In this document: positions 17,276 through 25,692 of the stretch, in pieces
How positions within the stretch are numbered: position 1 is the first letter of the stretch
Layout: each line of letters begins with the position of its first letter
Assembly: GCA_014385265.1 (NCBI GenBank)
Contig: JACRTJ010000002.1
Coordinates: forward strand, 1-64,000
Reading direction: 5' to 3'
Length of the DNA: 64,000 nt
Source: Enterocloster hominis (ex Liu et al. 2021)
GTDB taxonomy: Bacteria; Bacillota; Clostridia; Lachnospirales; Lachnospiraceae
The notes under the pieces: generated by a model
What the model saw: only the letters and a program-made list of their open reading frames with translations
Told to the model about the DNA's origin: nothing
The model's database searches: none
Made by a program: the position numbers and the translations under genes

Positions 17276-17327
17276 GAAGTCCGGCTGCATATGATGTACC
17301 AGAACGTCTTTTCCAATGGAGGCTGGT

Positions 17328-17468
17328 ATGAAACGATTGTGCGGCCTTATGATCTTCTGCACCGGCGTCGGCATGACCTGGGTACTGATCCTCCCCAAAT
17401 CCTTTGTGATGGTGGTCATTGCCATTTCGCTTCTGATCCTGGGTTATAATCTGTTCTGTTGTTCATAA
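17328..17468 (+). CDS. 46-residue small membrane protein
   Basis: The frame begins ATG AAA CGA TTG TGC after AATGGAGG and ends TAA. The product has a first hydrophobic stretch with two Cys (LCGLMIFCTG), then a second helix (FVMVVIAISLLILGYN) ending in FCCS. It fits a double-helix hairpin. Similar tiny proteins are common in clostridia and have no known role. It lies between the GerW gene and the DUF1538 gene, on the same strand. Confidence 0.65.
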   Translation: MKRLCGLMIFCTGVGMTWVLILPKSFVMVVIAISLLILGYNLFCCS

Positions 17469-17502
17469 GACGGAACGGATCCGTAAGAAAGGAAAGAAAA
17501 CG

Positions 17503-19047
17503 TTGAGTGAACAGTCTGGAATCAGAAAAAAATTAAAAGAAAAGTGGAAAGAGGCGGCCCAGGCGGTGTTTCCCATCATCGGCATCGTCCTGCTCCTCTG
17601 CTTTACCATTGCGCCCATTTCTCCCAGCGTCCTCCTGTGCTTTCTCATGGGAGCAGTGCTGATCCTGGTGGGCATGATGTTCTTTACCCTGGGCGCGGAA
17701 ATGTCCATGACGCCCATGGGCGAGCGCATTGGCACCTGCCTGACCAGGAGCCGGAACCTGCCGGTGATCGTGGCATTGGCATTCCTTCTGGGGTTTATCG
17801 TCACCATTTCAGAACCGGATCTCCAGGTTCTGGCGGGCCAGGTGCCGGCGGTGCCCAATATGACGCTGATCCTGTCGGTGGCCTGCGGGGTTGGGGCCTT
17901 TCTGGTGATCGCCCTCCTGCGTATGCTGTTTTCCATGGCCCTTCCGCCGCTCCTGGTGGTCTGCTACGCCGTGGTATTTGTCCTGGCGGCCTTTGTGCCA
18001 AAGGATTTTTTAAGCGTGGCCTTTGATTCCGGCGGCGTTACCACCGGTCCCATGACCGTGCCGTTCATCATGGCCCTGGGCGTGGGCGTATCGGCCATCC
18101 GAAGCGACCGCCATGCGGCCGACGACAGCTTCGGCCTGGTGGCCCTGTGCTCGGTGGGGCCGATCCTGGCCGTGATGATCCTAGGCATGATCTACAATCC
18201 CCAGAATGCCGCCTACACAGCGCCGGTGATCCAGGAATTTGGCGATTCCAGGGAAATGGGACTCATGTTCCTTCTGAACTTCCCTTTATATATGAAGGAG
18301 ATCGCCATGGCCCTTCTCCCCATCTTCCTGTTTTTCATGATTTTTCAGATATTCCTGTTAAAACTGGCGAAACGGAAGGTGAAAAAGATCCTGGTGGGCT
18401 TTGTTTATACCTACCTGGGATTGGTACTGTTCCTTACCGGTGCCAACGCGGGCTTCATGCCGGCGGGAAATTATCTGGGCCAGGTTCTGGCCGGTTTCCG
18501 TTTTACATGGATCCTGGTGCCCATTGCCATGGTCATCGGATATTTCATCGTCAAGGCAGAGCCGGCCGTATACGTTTTAAATAAGCAGGTGGAGGAGATC
18601 ACCGACGGGGCCATCTCGGCCGGAGCCATGGGCGCCGGGCTTTCTGTGGGCGTGGCCGTGTCCCTGGGACTGGCCATGATCCGCGTGATCACAGGAATCT
18701 CCATTCTCTGGTTTTTGATCCCGGGCTATGCGGTGGCCCTTGGAATTTCCTTCTTTGTTCCAAAGATCTACACAGCCATTGCCTTTGACTCCGGCGGCGT
18801 GGCATCGGGACCCATGACGGCGGCCTTCCTGCTGCCCCTGGCCCAGGGAGCCTGTACGGCGTTGGGAGGAAATATCGTAACAGACGCCTTCGGCGTTGTG
18901 GCCATGGTTGCCATGACGCCCCTGATCACCATTCAGATCATGGGGCTCTATGCAAGGATCACAGAACGGAAGCAGAGGAAGGCTTCTGCCGGAACTGGCG
19001 TCCTGGCTTTTGACGGCATCGATGACAATGCGGTCATCGAGCTGTAA
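17503..19047 (+). CDS. DUF1538 polytopic membrane protein with internal duplication
   Basis: The 514-residue protein has about 12-14 hydrophobic helices and matches DUF1538. The two halves are related: AFDSGGVTTGPMT at residue 173 and AFDSGGVASGPMT at residue 427 occupy equivalent places, each followed by a hydrophobic helix and then DSFGLVAL or DAFGVVAM. Such inverted or tandem repeats with polar signature loops are usual in secondary transporters, but the substrate is unknown. The start is TTG at 17503, preceded by AAGAAAGGAAAG. The next gene encodes a PII-like protein, which suggests regulation of transport by a nucleotide or metabolite. Confidence 0.82.
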   Translation: MSEQSGIRKKLKEKWKEAAQAVFPIIGIVLLLCFTIAPISPSVLLCFLMGAVLILVGMMFFTLGAEMSMTPMGERIGTCLTRSRNLPVIVALAFLLGFIVTISEPDLQVLAGQVPAVPNMTLILSVACGVGAFLVIALLRMLFSMALPPLLVVCYAVVFVLAAFVPKDFLSVAFDSGGVTTGPMTVPFIMALGVGVSAIRSDRHAADDSFGLVALCSVGPILAVMILGMIYNPQNAAYTAPVIQEFGDSREMGLMFLLNFPLYMKEIAMALLPIFLFFMIFQIFLLKLAKRKVKKILVGFVYTYLGLVLFLTGANAGFMPAGNYLGQVLAGFRFTWILVPIAMVIGYFIVKAEPAVYVLNKQVEEITDGAISAGAMGAGLSVGVAVSLGLAMIRVITGISILWFLIPGYAVALGISFFVPKIYTAIAFDSGGVASGPMTAAFLLPLAQGACTALGGNIVTDAFGVVAMVAMTPLITIQIMGLYARITERKQRKASAGTGVLAFDGIDDNAVIEL

Positions 19048-19115
19048 CTGGGAAACAGAGGGCTTTGGAGGTCCATGCAGGATAAAGTCTGGATTTTAAA
19101 GAATATGAGGTTTAT

Positions 19116-19805
19116 ATGAGCGGATTATATATGATGGCGACCATCAGTGACCGGAACCAGGCCCGGCGTTTCCTGGATTTTTACCGGGAGTATGGTCTTT
19201 CGGTGACTCTCCTTACATACGGCCGGGGAACGGCGGCTTCGGAGATCCTGGATGCCTTTGGCCTGGAGGCGGCGGAGAAGGCGGTGATCTTTTCTGTTGT
19301 CACAGGGGAAGAGTGGAAGCGGTTAAAGACCGGGCTGGAACGCCAGATCAAGATCGATATACCGGGAAGCGGGATCGCGTTCATCGTTCCCGTCAGCAGC
19401 ATCGGAGGAAAGAAGCAGTTTGAGTTTCTCACGGACGGCCGTGGGTTCGTAAAAGGGGAGGAGAGCACGTTGAAGGATACAAAGTATGAGCTTTTAGTGG
19501 TGATCGCCAACCAGGGCTACACGGAGCTGGTGATGGATGCTGCCAGAGCGGCCCATGCGCCGGGCGGGACCGTGATCCACGCCAAGGGGACCGGGGCGGA
19601 AAAGGCTGAGAAGTTTTTCGGAGTCTCCCTGGCAAAGGAAAAAGAGGTGATCTTTATGGTGACCAGGAAGGAAGGAAAAAATGCCATCATGACGAGCATC
19701 ATGGAAAAAGCCGGGCTGGAGACCAAGGCCAGGGCCATCGTATTCTCCCTTCCTGTGACCGAGACGGCGGGCATGCGGCTGATCGAGGAGGATCAGGAAC
19801 CGTAA
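19116..19805 (+). CDS. Tandem PII-like signalling protein
   Basis: The 229-residue protein has two PII-like halves of about 105-115 residues. The first (about 1-105) is divergent: YMMATISDRNQARRFLDF to IAFIVPVSSIGG. The second (about 122-225) keeps the PII signature GYTELVMDAARAAHAPGGTV and ends in IVFSLPVTETAGM. Classical PII proteins are 110-residue trimers that sense ATP/ADP and 2-oxoglutarate; here covalent pairing would change stoichiometry. The Tyr-uridylylation T-loop of GlnB is not obvious. It lies 68 bases after the DUF1538 gene and probably controls it. The family call is good; the ligand is unknown. Confidence 0.8.
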   Translation: MSGLYMMATISDRNQARRFLDFYREYGLSVTLLTYGRGTAASEILDAFGLEAAEKAVIFSVVTGEEWKRLKTGLERQIKIDIPGSGIAFIVPVSSIGGKKQFEFLTDGRGFVKGEESTLKDTKYELLVVIANQGYTELVMDAARAAHAPGGTVIHAKGTGAEKAEKFFGVSLAKEKEVIFMVTRKEGKNAIMTSIMEKAGLETKARAIVFSLPVTETAGMRLIEEDQEP

Positions 19806-19829
19806 AGAGGCATGCGGATAAGGAACGGG

Positions 19830-19865
19830 AGCGGTCAGCTGTGGAGACACGGCGGGCCGCTTTTT
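19830..19865 (+). terminator. Terminator of the yicC-to-PII transcript
   Basis: AGCGG at 19830-19834 pairs with CCGCT at 19857-19861, with an inner TGTG/CACG pairing, followed by five T. A second possible stem, AACGGGAG (19824-19831) with CTCCCGTT (19869-19876), encloses it. Confidence 0.6.
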
Positions 19866-19900
19866 ACACTCCCGTTTCTGGCATGGGGGGAAGCTTTCTG

Positions 19901-19947
19901 AACAAAACAAAAAAGGCATATGGACCGGATTCCGGTTCACATGCCTT
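19901..19947 (-). terminator. Terminator of rpmB (minus strand)
   Basis: AAGGCAT at 19913-19919 pairs with ATGCCTT at 19941-19947, and ACCGG pairs with CCGGT inside. Read on the minus strand the hairpin is followed by a T-rich run that corresponds to the A-rich 19901-19914. Confidence 0.8.
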
Positions 19948-19975
19948 GGTTTTGTCGTTATCTGGTTCGGAGGTA

Positions 19976-20161
19976 TTAAGCTCTCTCTACGAGACCGGAT
20001 CTTAAGCAAGAAGTACATACATACATCTTCTGAGCTCCGCCATTAACTTTCACCTTTACAGACTTAACGTTAGCTTTCCAAATTTTATTGGATCTTCTAT
20101 GGGAATGGCTTACTCCATTACCAAAGTGAGCAGCTTTTTCACAAATAGCGCATTTTGCCAT
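19976..20161 (-). CDS. rpmB: 50S ribosomal protein L28
   Basis: The 61-residue protein begins MAKCAICEKAAHFGN and has the family's SHSHRRSNKIWKAN. It carries Cys pairs (CxxC near residue 4 and CTSC near residue 49) as in zinc-binding L28. AAGGAGG lies before the ATG on the minus strand. It is a single-gene unit with its own promoter and terminator, facing away from the Asp23 gene, the usual arrangement in clostridia. Confidence 0.96.
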   Translation of the reverse strand: MAKCAICEKAAHFGNGVSHSHRRSNKIWKANVKSVKVKVNGGAQKMYVCTSCLRSGLVERA

Positions 20162-20215
20162 GATTGCACCTCCTTAACACTTCTTGGGATTTATACAAAA
20201 ATCCATAACACATGT

Positions 20216-20244
20216 ATGATAGCAGAAAGTGTAGAAATTTGCAA
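20216..20244 (-). promoter_or_regulatory. rpmB promoter
   Basis: On the minus strand TTGCAA (20239-20244) and TATCAT (20216-20221) are 17 bases apart, a good vegetative promoter about 55 bases upstream of the rpmB ATG. Confidence 0.75.
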
Positions 20245-20294
20245 GAGAAAAATAAAAAAATACTTCATTTTTATGAAAAAATTTTTCTTAGAGA

Positions 20295-20323
20295 TGGACA
20301 GTGGTAGTATGTTATGGTATACT
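20295..20323 (+). promoter_or_regulatory. Promoter of the Asp23-fakA operon
   Basis: TGGACA at 20295-20300 and TATACT at 20318-20323 are 17 bases apart; each differs from consensus at one position. The leader to the Asp23 ATG is about 90 bases. Confidence 0.82.
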
Positions 20324-20418
20324 AGCCGCATAACGACGGGACTGCGCATACGGATTTACGTTTTTTTACAGGGGATCCAGGCGCCGGCGTTTATTTTAAT
20401 GGAAATGGAGGCAGGACT

Positions 20419-20775
20419 ATGAAGGGATGTATTAATAATAAAATGGGCCGGATCCTGATCGATACGGACGTGATCGCGCTTTATGCCGGAACGACTGCTG
20501 TGGAATGCTTCGGAATCGTGGGAATGGCTGCGGTCAGCATGAAAGACGGTCTTGTGAAGCTTTTAAAGCGGGAAAGCCTGACCCATGGCATCAACGTCAC
20601 AGTCAACGACAATGCAATCAGTATTGATTTCCATGTGATCGTATCCTATGGCGTCAGCATCTCCACGGTTGCTGACAACCTGATCGAAAATGTCAAATAT
20701 AAAGTAGAAGAATTTACCGGGATGCCGGTGGAAAAGATCAATATTTACGTTGAAGGCGTGAGAGTGATAGATTAA
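20419..20775 (+). CDS. Asp23/Gls24 family protein
   Basis: The 118-residue protein fits the Asp23/Gls24 (YloU-type) family: VECFGIVGMAAVSMKDGL, then VNDNAISIDFHVIVSYGVSI and the C-terminal VEKINIYVEGVRV. Family members associate with the envelope or with fatty-acid kinase genes. GGAGG lies 7 bases upstream of the ATG. The next gene, the fatty acid kinase FakA homologue, follows after 14 bases, as in most Bacillota. Confidence 0.9.
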   Translation: MKGCINNKMGRILIDTDVIALYAGTTAVECFGIVGMAAVSMKDGLVKLLKRESLTHGINVTVNDNAISIDFHVIVSYGVSISTVADNLIENVKYKVEEFTGMPVEKINIYVEGVRVID

Positions 20776-20789
20776 GGAGGAAGTAATCC

Positions 20790-22466
20790 ATGGGAATTAA
20801 ATCCGCAGACGCTTCCCTGTTCCAGACAGCGGTTCTTTCTGCTGCCAAGAACCTGGAGGCGAAAAAGGAATGGATTAATGAGTTAAACGTATTTCCTGTT
20901 CCGGACGGGGATACGGGCACAAATATGACAATGACCATCATGGCCGCCGCCAGGGAAGTGGCTGCCATCGAGGAGCCTTCCATGGGCTCCATCGCCAAGG
21001 CGTTATCCTCAGGCTCCCTGCGCGGGGCCCGCGGTAACTCCGGCGTGATCTTATCCCAGCTTTTCAGAGGCTTTACAAAGGAGATCGCCGGCGAGGATAC
21101 GATCACAGTGACCGTCCTTGCCAACGCCTTCACAAGAGCCGCGGAGACGGCCTATAAGGCGGTCATGAAGCCAAAAGAGGGTACGATCCTGACCGTTGCC
21201 AGGGGCATGGCGGAAAAGGCTGTGGAGCTGGCGGCAGAGACCGACGATATCGTGGAATTCCTTGAAAAGGTCATCGAGCACGGCGATTACGTCTTAAGCC
21301 AGACGCCGGAAATGCTTCCCGTGTTAAAGCAGGCAGGCGTGGTGGACTCCGGCGGCCAGGGCCTCATGCAGGTGATGAAGGGCGGCCTGGACGGCCTTTT
21401 AGGAAGGGGGATCCCCTTTGACGCCCAGGTGGAGACCGGCGGCTACACCGGTTCTGCGGCAGCCGGACGGGAAGAGATCGATACTGCGGATATTAAATTC
21501 GGCTACTGTACGGAGTTTATCATTAATGTAGAAAAAGAATATGGGGAAAAAGAGGAGAACAGCTTCAAGGGCTATCTGGAATCCCTGGGGGACTGTGTGG
21601 TAGTAGTCTCCGACGAGGATGTGGTCAAGGTCCATGTCCACACCAATAACCCGGGCCTTGCCATTGAAAGGGCTCTGACCTACGGCTCCCTTTCCCGGAT
21701 GAAGATCGACAATATGCGGGAGGAGCACCACGAGCGGCTGATCCAGAACGCAGAAAAGGCGGCTGCGGCTGAACGGGAAGAACAGAAGAAGAAAGAGGAG
21801 CCCAGAAAGCCCTACGGCTTTATTGCGGTCTCCATCGGCGAGGGCCTGGGAGAGATCTTCAAGGGCATCGGCGCCGACTATCTGATCGAAGGCGGCCAGA
21901 CCATGAATCCCAGCACCGAGGATATGTTAAACGCCATTGATAAGGTCAATGCCGACGTGATCTATATCCTTCCCAACAACAAGAATATCATCCTGGCGGC
22001 AGAGCAGGCAAAGAGCCTGGTGGAGGATAAGAAGATCCTGGTGGTCCCCTCAAAAACCGTACCCCAGGGGATCGCAGCCCTGATCAACTTTATGCCGGAC
22101 GCCTCTCCGGAGGAAAATATGGAGAGCATGACGGAAGAGATGGGACGGATCCGTACCGGACAGATCACCTATGCGGTCCGGAATACCACCATCGACGGCA
22201 TGGAGATCCGGGAGGGCAACATCATGGGCATCGGGGATTCCGGTATGCTGGCTGTGGGAGAATCCGTGGCAGAGACCACCGTGGAGACCATCCGGCGCAT
22301 GGCGGACCAGGATGCGGAGCTGATCAGCATCTACTACGGCGCAGACGTGACGGAGGACGAGGCGGAAACGCTGGCAGAGCAGGTGCGGGCACAGTTCCCG
22401 GACTGTGAAGTGGAGTTAAACGACGGCGGACAGCCCATCTACTACTATCTGCTGTCTGTGGAATAA
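20790..22466 (+). CDS. fakA: Fatty acid kinase FakA (DAK2/YloV)
   Basis: This 558-residue protein has an N-terminal DAK2 kinase domain (about 8-205) with the ATP/metal loop NVFPVPDGDTGTNM and the Gly-rich LRGARGNSGVILSQL. A middle linker follows, then a C-terminal DegV-like region with ADVIYILPNNKNI. FakA phosphorylates fatty acids held by a FakB (DegV) protein, allowing use of exogenous fatty acids. A charged stretch EREEQKKKEEPRKP at about residue 330 separates the domains. A GGAGG site precedes the ATG. A strong terminator follows. Confidence 0.92.
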   Translation: MGIKSADASLFQTAVLSAAKNLEAKKEWINELNVFPVPDGDTGTNMTMTIMAAAREVAAIEEPSMGSIAKALSSGSLRGARGNSGVILSQLFRGFTKEIAGEDTITVTVLANAFTRAAETAYKAVMKPKEGTILTVARGMAEKAVELAAETDDIVEFLEKVIEHGDYVLSQTPEMLPVLKQAGVVDSGGQGLMQVMKGGLDGLLGRGIPFDAQVETGGYTGSAAAGREEIDTADIKFGYCTEFIINVEKEYGEKEENSFKGYLESLGDCVVVVSDEDVVKVHVHTNNPGLAIERALTYGSLSRMKIDNMREEHHERLIQNAEKAAAAEREEQKKKEEPRKPYGFIAVSIGEGLGEIFKGIGADYLIEGGQTMNPSTEDMLNAIDKVNADVIYILPNNKNIILAAEQAKSLVEDKKILVVPSKTVPQGIAALINFMPDASPEENMESMTEEMGRIRTGQITYAVRNTTIDGMEIREGNIMGIGDSGMLAVGESVAETTVETIRRMADQDAELISIYYGADVTEDEAETLAEQVRAQFPDCEVELNDGGQPIYYYLLSVE

Positions 22467-22490
22467 AAAGGAACAGAACCAATGGATATG

Positions 22491-22533
22491 CGCCGCGGAG
22501 GCCCGGGATACGGGCCGGTACGCGGCGTTTTTT
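22491..22533 (+). terminator. Terminator after fakA
   Basis: CGCCGCG at 22491-22497 pairs with CGCGGCG at 22521-22527, with GGCCCG/CGGGCC nested inside, then six T. recG begins only 15 bases further on. Confidence 0.85.
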
Positions 22534-22547
22534 AAAGGGTTGGAAAT

Positions 22548-24602
22548 ATGAATACAGATAATATGCAGCCGGTGGAGACCTTAAAGGGCATCGGAGAAAA
22601 AACAGCAAAGCTGTTTGAAAAGGTGGGCGTAAGGACTGTGGACGATCTGCTCCATTACTATCCCAGGGGCTACGATACCTTTGAGGAGCCAAAGCCCATG
22701 GGAGACCTTGAGGACGGAGCGGTCATGGCTGTGGACGGCTGCTTAAAAAACGGCGCTTCGGGCCATCATTTCGGCTCTGCATCCATGGTGACGGCATCCA
22801 TCAGCGACATGACCGGAAAGCTGCGGCTGGTGTGGTACCACATGCCCTATCTGAAAAACACCTTAAAGCCTGGAAGCCGCTATATCTTCCGGGGGAAGGT
22901 GAGCCGGAAAAAAAACGGTCTGGTGATGGAGCAGCCCCAGATGTACCGGCCAGAGGTCTATGAAACACTTCTAAAGCGGATGCAGCCAGTCTACGGCCAG
23001 ACCAGGGGGCTGGGCAATAAGACCATCACCTCGGCCATGGAGCAGGCCTTAAGCCTCCGGGTCATGGAAAAGGATTATCTTCCGGCAGGGCTCAGGGTTT
23101 CCAATGAGCTGGCAGAATATAATTTTGCCATCGAGCACATCCATTTCCCCGAGGATCAGGCAGACCTTATGGCTGCCAGAAAGCGGCTGGTATACGATGA
23201 ATTTTTCTTATTCTTACTGGCAGTCCGCCGCCTTAAGGAGAGCCGGGAGGACTTAAAGAGCAGCTTTATATTTGAAAAGGACACAGAAAGCCGCCGCCTG
23301 GAGGCTGCCCTTCCTTATGCGCTCACAGAGGCCCAGAAGCGGACTCTTTCGCAGGTTTACGCGGATCTTAAAAGCGGAAAGGTCATGAACCGGCTGATCC
23401 AGGGAGACGTGGGCTCCGGAAAGACCATCATCGCCGTCCTGGCGCTGGTCTCTGCCGCAGAAAACGGCTTCCAGGGGGCTCTTATGGCTCCCACAGAGGT
23501 GCTGGCAAAGCAGCATTATGAGACTGTGGAGGCCATGTTCCGGAAATATGACGTTCCCTTCTGCGCCGTGCTGGTGACCGGCTCCATGACGGCAAAGGAA
23601 AAGCGGCTGGCCTATGAAAAGATCGCCTCCCACGAGGCGGACATCATCATCGGAACCCATGCCCTGATCCAGGAAAAGGTGGTCTATGACCGGCTGGCCC
23701 TGGTGATCACTGACGAACAGCACCGGTTCGGCGTGGCCCAGAGGGAGCTTCTTGGAAGCAAGGGCAGCTTCCCCCATATGATGGTCATGAGCGCCACGCC
23801 CATTCCCAGGACCCTGGCCATCATCCTGTACGGGGATCTGGACATTTCGGTCATCGACCAGGTTCCGGCCAACCGGCTTCCCATTAAAAACTGTGTGGTG
23901 GATACCAGCTACCGGGGCCGGGCGTATAAGTTCATCGCCGGAGAGGTGGAAAAGGGCCGTCAGGCCTATGTGATCTGTCCCATGGTGGAGGAAAGCGAGA
24001 TGATCCAGGCAGAAAATGTCCTGGATTATACAAAGGTCCTGCGGGAAAATCTTCCCGGGATCCGGGTGGAGTACCTCCACGGCCGGATGAAGGGAAAGGA
24101 AAAAAACGGGATCATGGAGGCCTTCGCCCGGGGAGAGATCCAGGTCCTGGTGTCCACAACAGTGGTGGAGGTGGGGGTCAACGTTCCCAACGCCACGGTC
24201 ATGATGATCGAAAACGCCGAGCGGTTCGGCCTGGCCCAGCTTCACCAGCTGAGGGGCCGTGTGGGCCGGGGCGGGGACCAGTCCTACTGCATCATGGTCA
24301 ACGCCTCCGGGGATAAGGGAAAAAACCAGAGGCTGGAGGTCTTAAATAAATCCAACGACGGCTTTTTCATCGCATCTGAGGATCTGAGGCTCAGGGGGCC
24401 GGGAGATATTTTCGGGATCCGCCAGAGCGGGGACCTGGAATTTAAGCTGGCAGATATTTATACGGACGCTGTGACCTTACAGAAGGTCTCCGAGGATGTG
24501 GAACAGCTCCTTAAGACCGATCCGGAGCTTTCCGCCCCAGAGCATGCGGAGCTGAAAAAGCGGCTGGACCTTCATTGCATAAACAGCGATCTTATGCTAT
24601 GA
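22548..24602 (+). CDS. recG: ATP-dependent DNA helicase RecG
   Basis: The 684-residue protein regresses stalled forks and resolves branched DNA. An N-terminal wedge/OB domain (about 1-180) is followed by two RecA-like lobes. Walker A is GDVGSGKT, motif II is DEQHRFG, motif III is SATPIPRT, and motif VI lies in QLRGRVGRG; the RecG-specific ENAERFGLAQLHQL precedes it. Length and domain order are normal. It is followed 33 bases later by the M42 peptidase gene. Confidence 0.96.
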   Translation: MNTDNMQPVETLKGIGEKTAKLFEKVGVRTVDDLLHYYPRGYDTFEEPKPMGDLEDGAVMAVDGCLKNGASGHHFGSASMVTASISDMTGKLRLVWYHMPYLKNTLKPGSRYIFRGKVSRKKNGLVMEQPQMYRPEVYETLLKRMQPVYGQTRGLGNKTITSAMEQALSLRVMEKDYLPAGLRVSNELAEYNFAIEHIHFPEDQADLMAARKRLVYDEFFLFLLAVRRLKESREDLKSSFIFEKDTESRRLEAALPYALTEAQKRTLSQVYADLKSGKVMNRLIQGDVGSGKTIIAVLALVSAAENGFQGALMAPTEVLAKQHYETVEAMFRKYDVPFCAVLVTGSMTAKEKRLAYEKIASHEADIIIGTHALIQEKVVYDRLALVITDEQHRFGVAQRELLGSKGSFPHMMVMSATPIPRTLAIILYGDLDISVIDQVPANRLPIKNCVVDTSYRGRAYKFIAGEVEKGRQAYVICPMVEESEMIQAENVLDYTKVLRENLPGIRVEYLHGRMKGKEKNGIMEAFARGEIQVLVSTTVVEVGVNVPNATVMMIENAERFGLAQLHQLRGRVGRGGDQSYCIMVNASGDKGKNQRLEVLNKSNDGFFIASEDLRLRGPGDIFGIRQSGDLEFKLADIYTDAVTLQKVSEDVEQLLKTDPELSAPEHAELKKRLDLHCINSDLML

Positions 24603-24635
24603 TGGGACATAGAAAATAAAAAAGGAGAAGGTACT

Positions 24636-25673
24636 ATGGACAATAAAAAATACGTGGATTACATCCTGGAACAGGCAGAAAACCTCATCAATATCGACAG
24701 CCCCTCGGGCTATGGAGAGGGCGTGACCCAGTATCTGTTAGACGAATTCGGAAAAATGGGCTATCACGCATACCGCACCGGAAAGGGCAGCGTCATCGCA
24801 GACCTGGGCGGAGAGGATGAGAATGACGCCATCTTACTGGAGGGGCACTGCGATACCCTGGGAGCCATGGTCCATGAGATCAAGGCAGACGGCCATTTAA
24901 AGCTTACCAACATCGGCGGGATGCAGGCCAACAATGCCGAGGCGGAGAACGTCCGCGTGATCACAAAATTCAACGGCATTTATGAGGGAACCTGCCAGCT
25001 TGCCAACCCGTCGGTCCATGTGAACGGAAGCTATGGGACCACACCCAGGACCTGGGATGTGATGGAGGTGATCCTGGACGAGGATGTAAAGACGAAGGCC
25101 GACGCCGAGGCCCTGGGGATCATGGCCGGCGACTATGTCTGCTTCGAGCCCCGGTTCCGTGTGACGGAAAAGGGCTACATCAAGAGCCGTTTCCTGGATG
25201 ATAAGCTGTCCTCCGCCATCCTCATGGGCTATGCCAGATATCTGAAGGACGAGAAGGTGGCCACAAAGCGCCGGATCTACCTGCACTTTACCATCTATGA
25301 AGAGGTGGGCCACGGCGGCTGTGCTCCGGTGCCCCAGGGCGTGACCGAGGCATGGTCTGTGGACATGGGCTGTGTAGGCCAGGGACTTTCCTGCACAGAG
25401 CATCAGGTATCCATCTGCGCCAAGGACAGCGGCGGACCGTATAACTATGACGTGGTAAAGACCCAGATCCGTCTGGCAAAGGAAAATGGCATTGATTTTG
25501 CCGTGGATATTTATCCCCACTACGGCTCCGATGTGGAGGCTACCTTAAAGGCCGGAAACGATATCCGCCACGGACTCATCGGACCGGGCGTGTTCGCCTC
25601 CCACGGCTATGAGAGAAGCCATGTGGACGGGGTGGAGAATACCTTCCGTCTTATTAAAGCATATCTGGGATAA
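24636..25673 (+). CDS. M42 family metallopeptidase (glutamyl aminopeptidase-like)
   Basis: The 345-residue cytosolic enzyme carries the two-metal ligand pattern of M42 peptidases: His in LLEGHCDTLG, bridging Asp in FLDDKLSSA, the catalytic pair in YEEVGHGG, Asp in SVDMGC and the last His in FASHGYERSH. M42 enzymes form dodecameric tetrahedral shells that trim N-terminal residues from peptides. AAGGAG is 9 bases upstream of the ATG. It lies between recG and a GNAT-HD gene in one transcript. Confidence 0.9.
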   Translation: MDNKKYVDYILEQAENLINIDSPSGYGEGVTQYLLDEFGKMGYHAYRTGKGSVIADLGGEDENDAILLEGHCDTLGAMVHEIKADGHLKLTNIGGMQANNAEAENVRVITKFNGIYEGTCQLANPSVHVNGSYGTTPRTWDVMEVILDEDVKTKADAEALGIMAGDYVCFEPRFRVTEKGYIKSRFLDDKLSSAILMGYARYLKDEKVATKRRIYLHFTIYEEVGHGGCAPVPQGVTEAWSVDMGCVGQGLSCTEHQVSICAKDSGGPYNYDVVKTQIRLAKENGIDFAVDIYPHYGSDVEATLKAGNDIRHGLIGPGVFASHGYERSHVDGVENTFRLIKAYLG

Positions 25674-25692
25674 ATAAAAGGAGTGTTTTGGG

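Noticed and set aside
23253-24245. Long minus-strand ORF (330 codons) opposite recG
   Set aside because: It lies entirely antisense to a well-supported helicase gene in G+C-rich DNA, has no ribosome site and no recognisable domain; long antisense frames are expected here.
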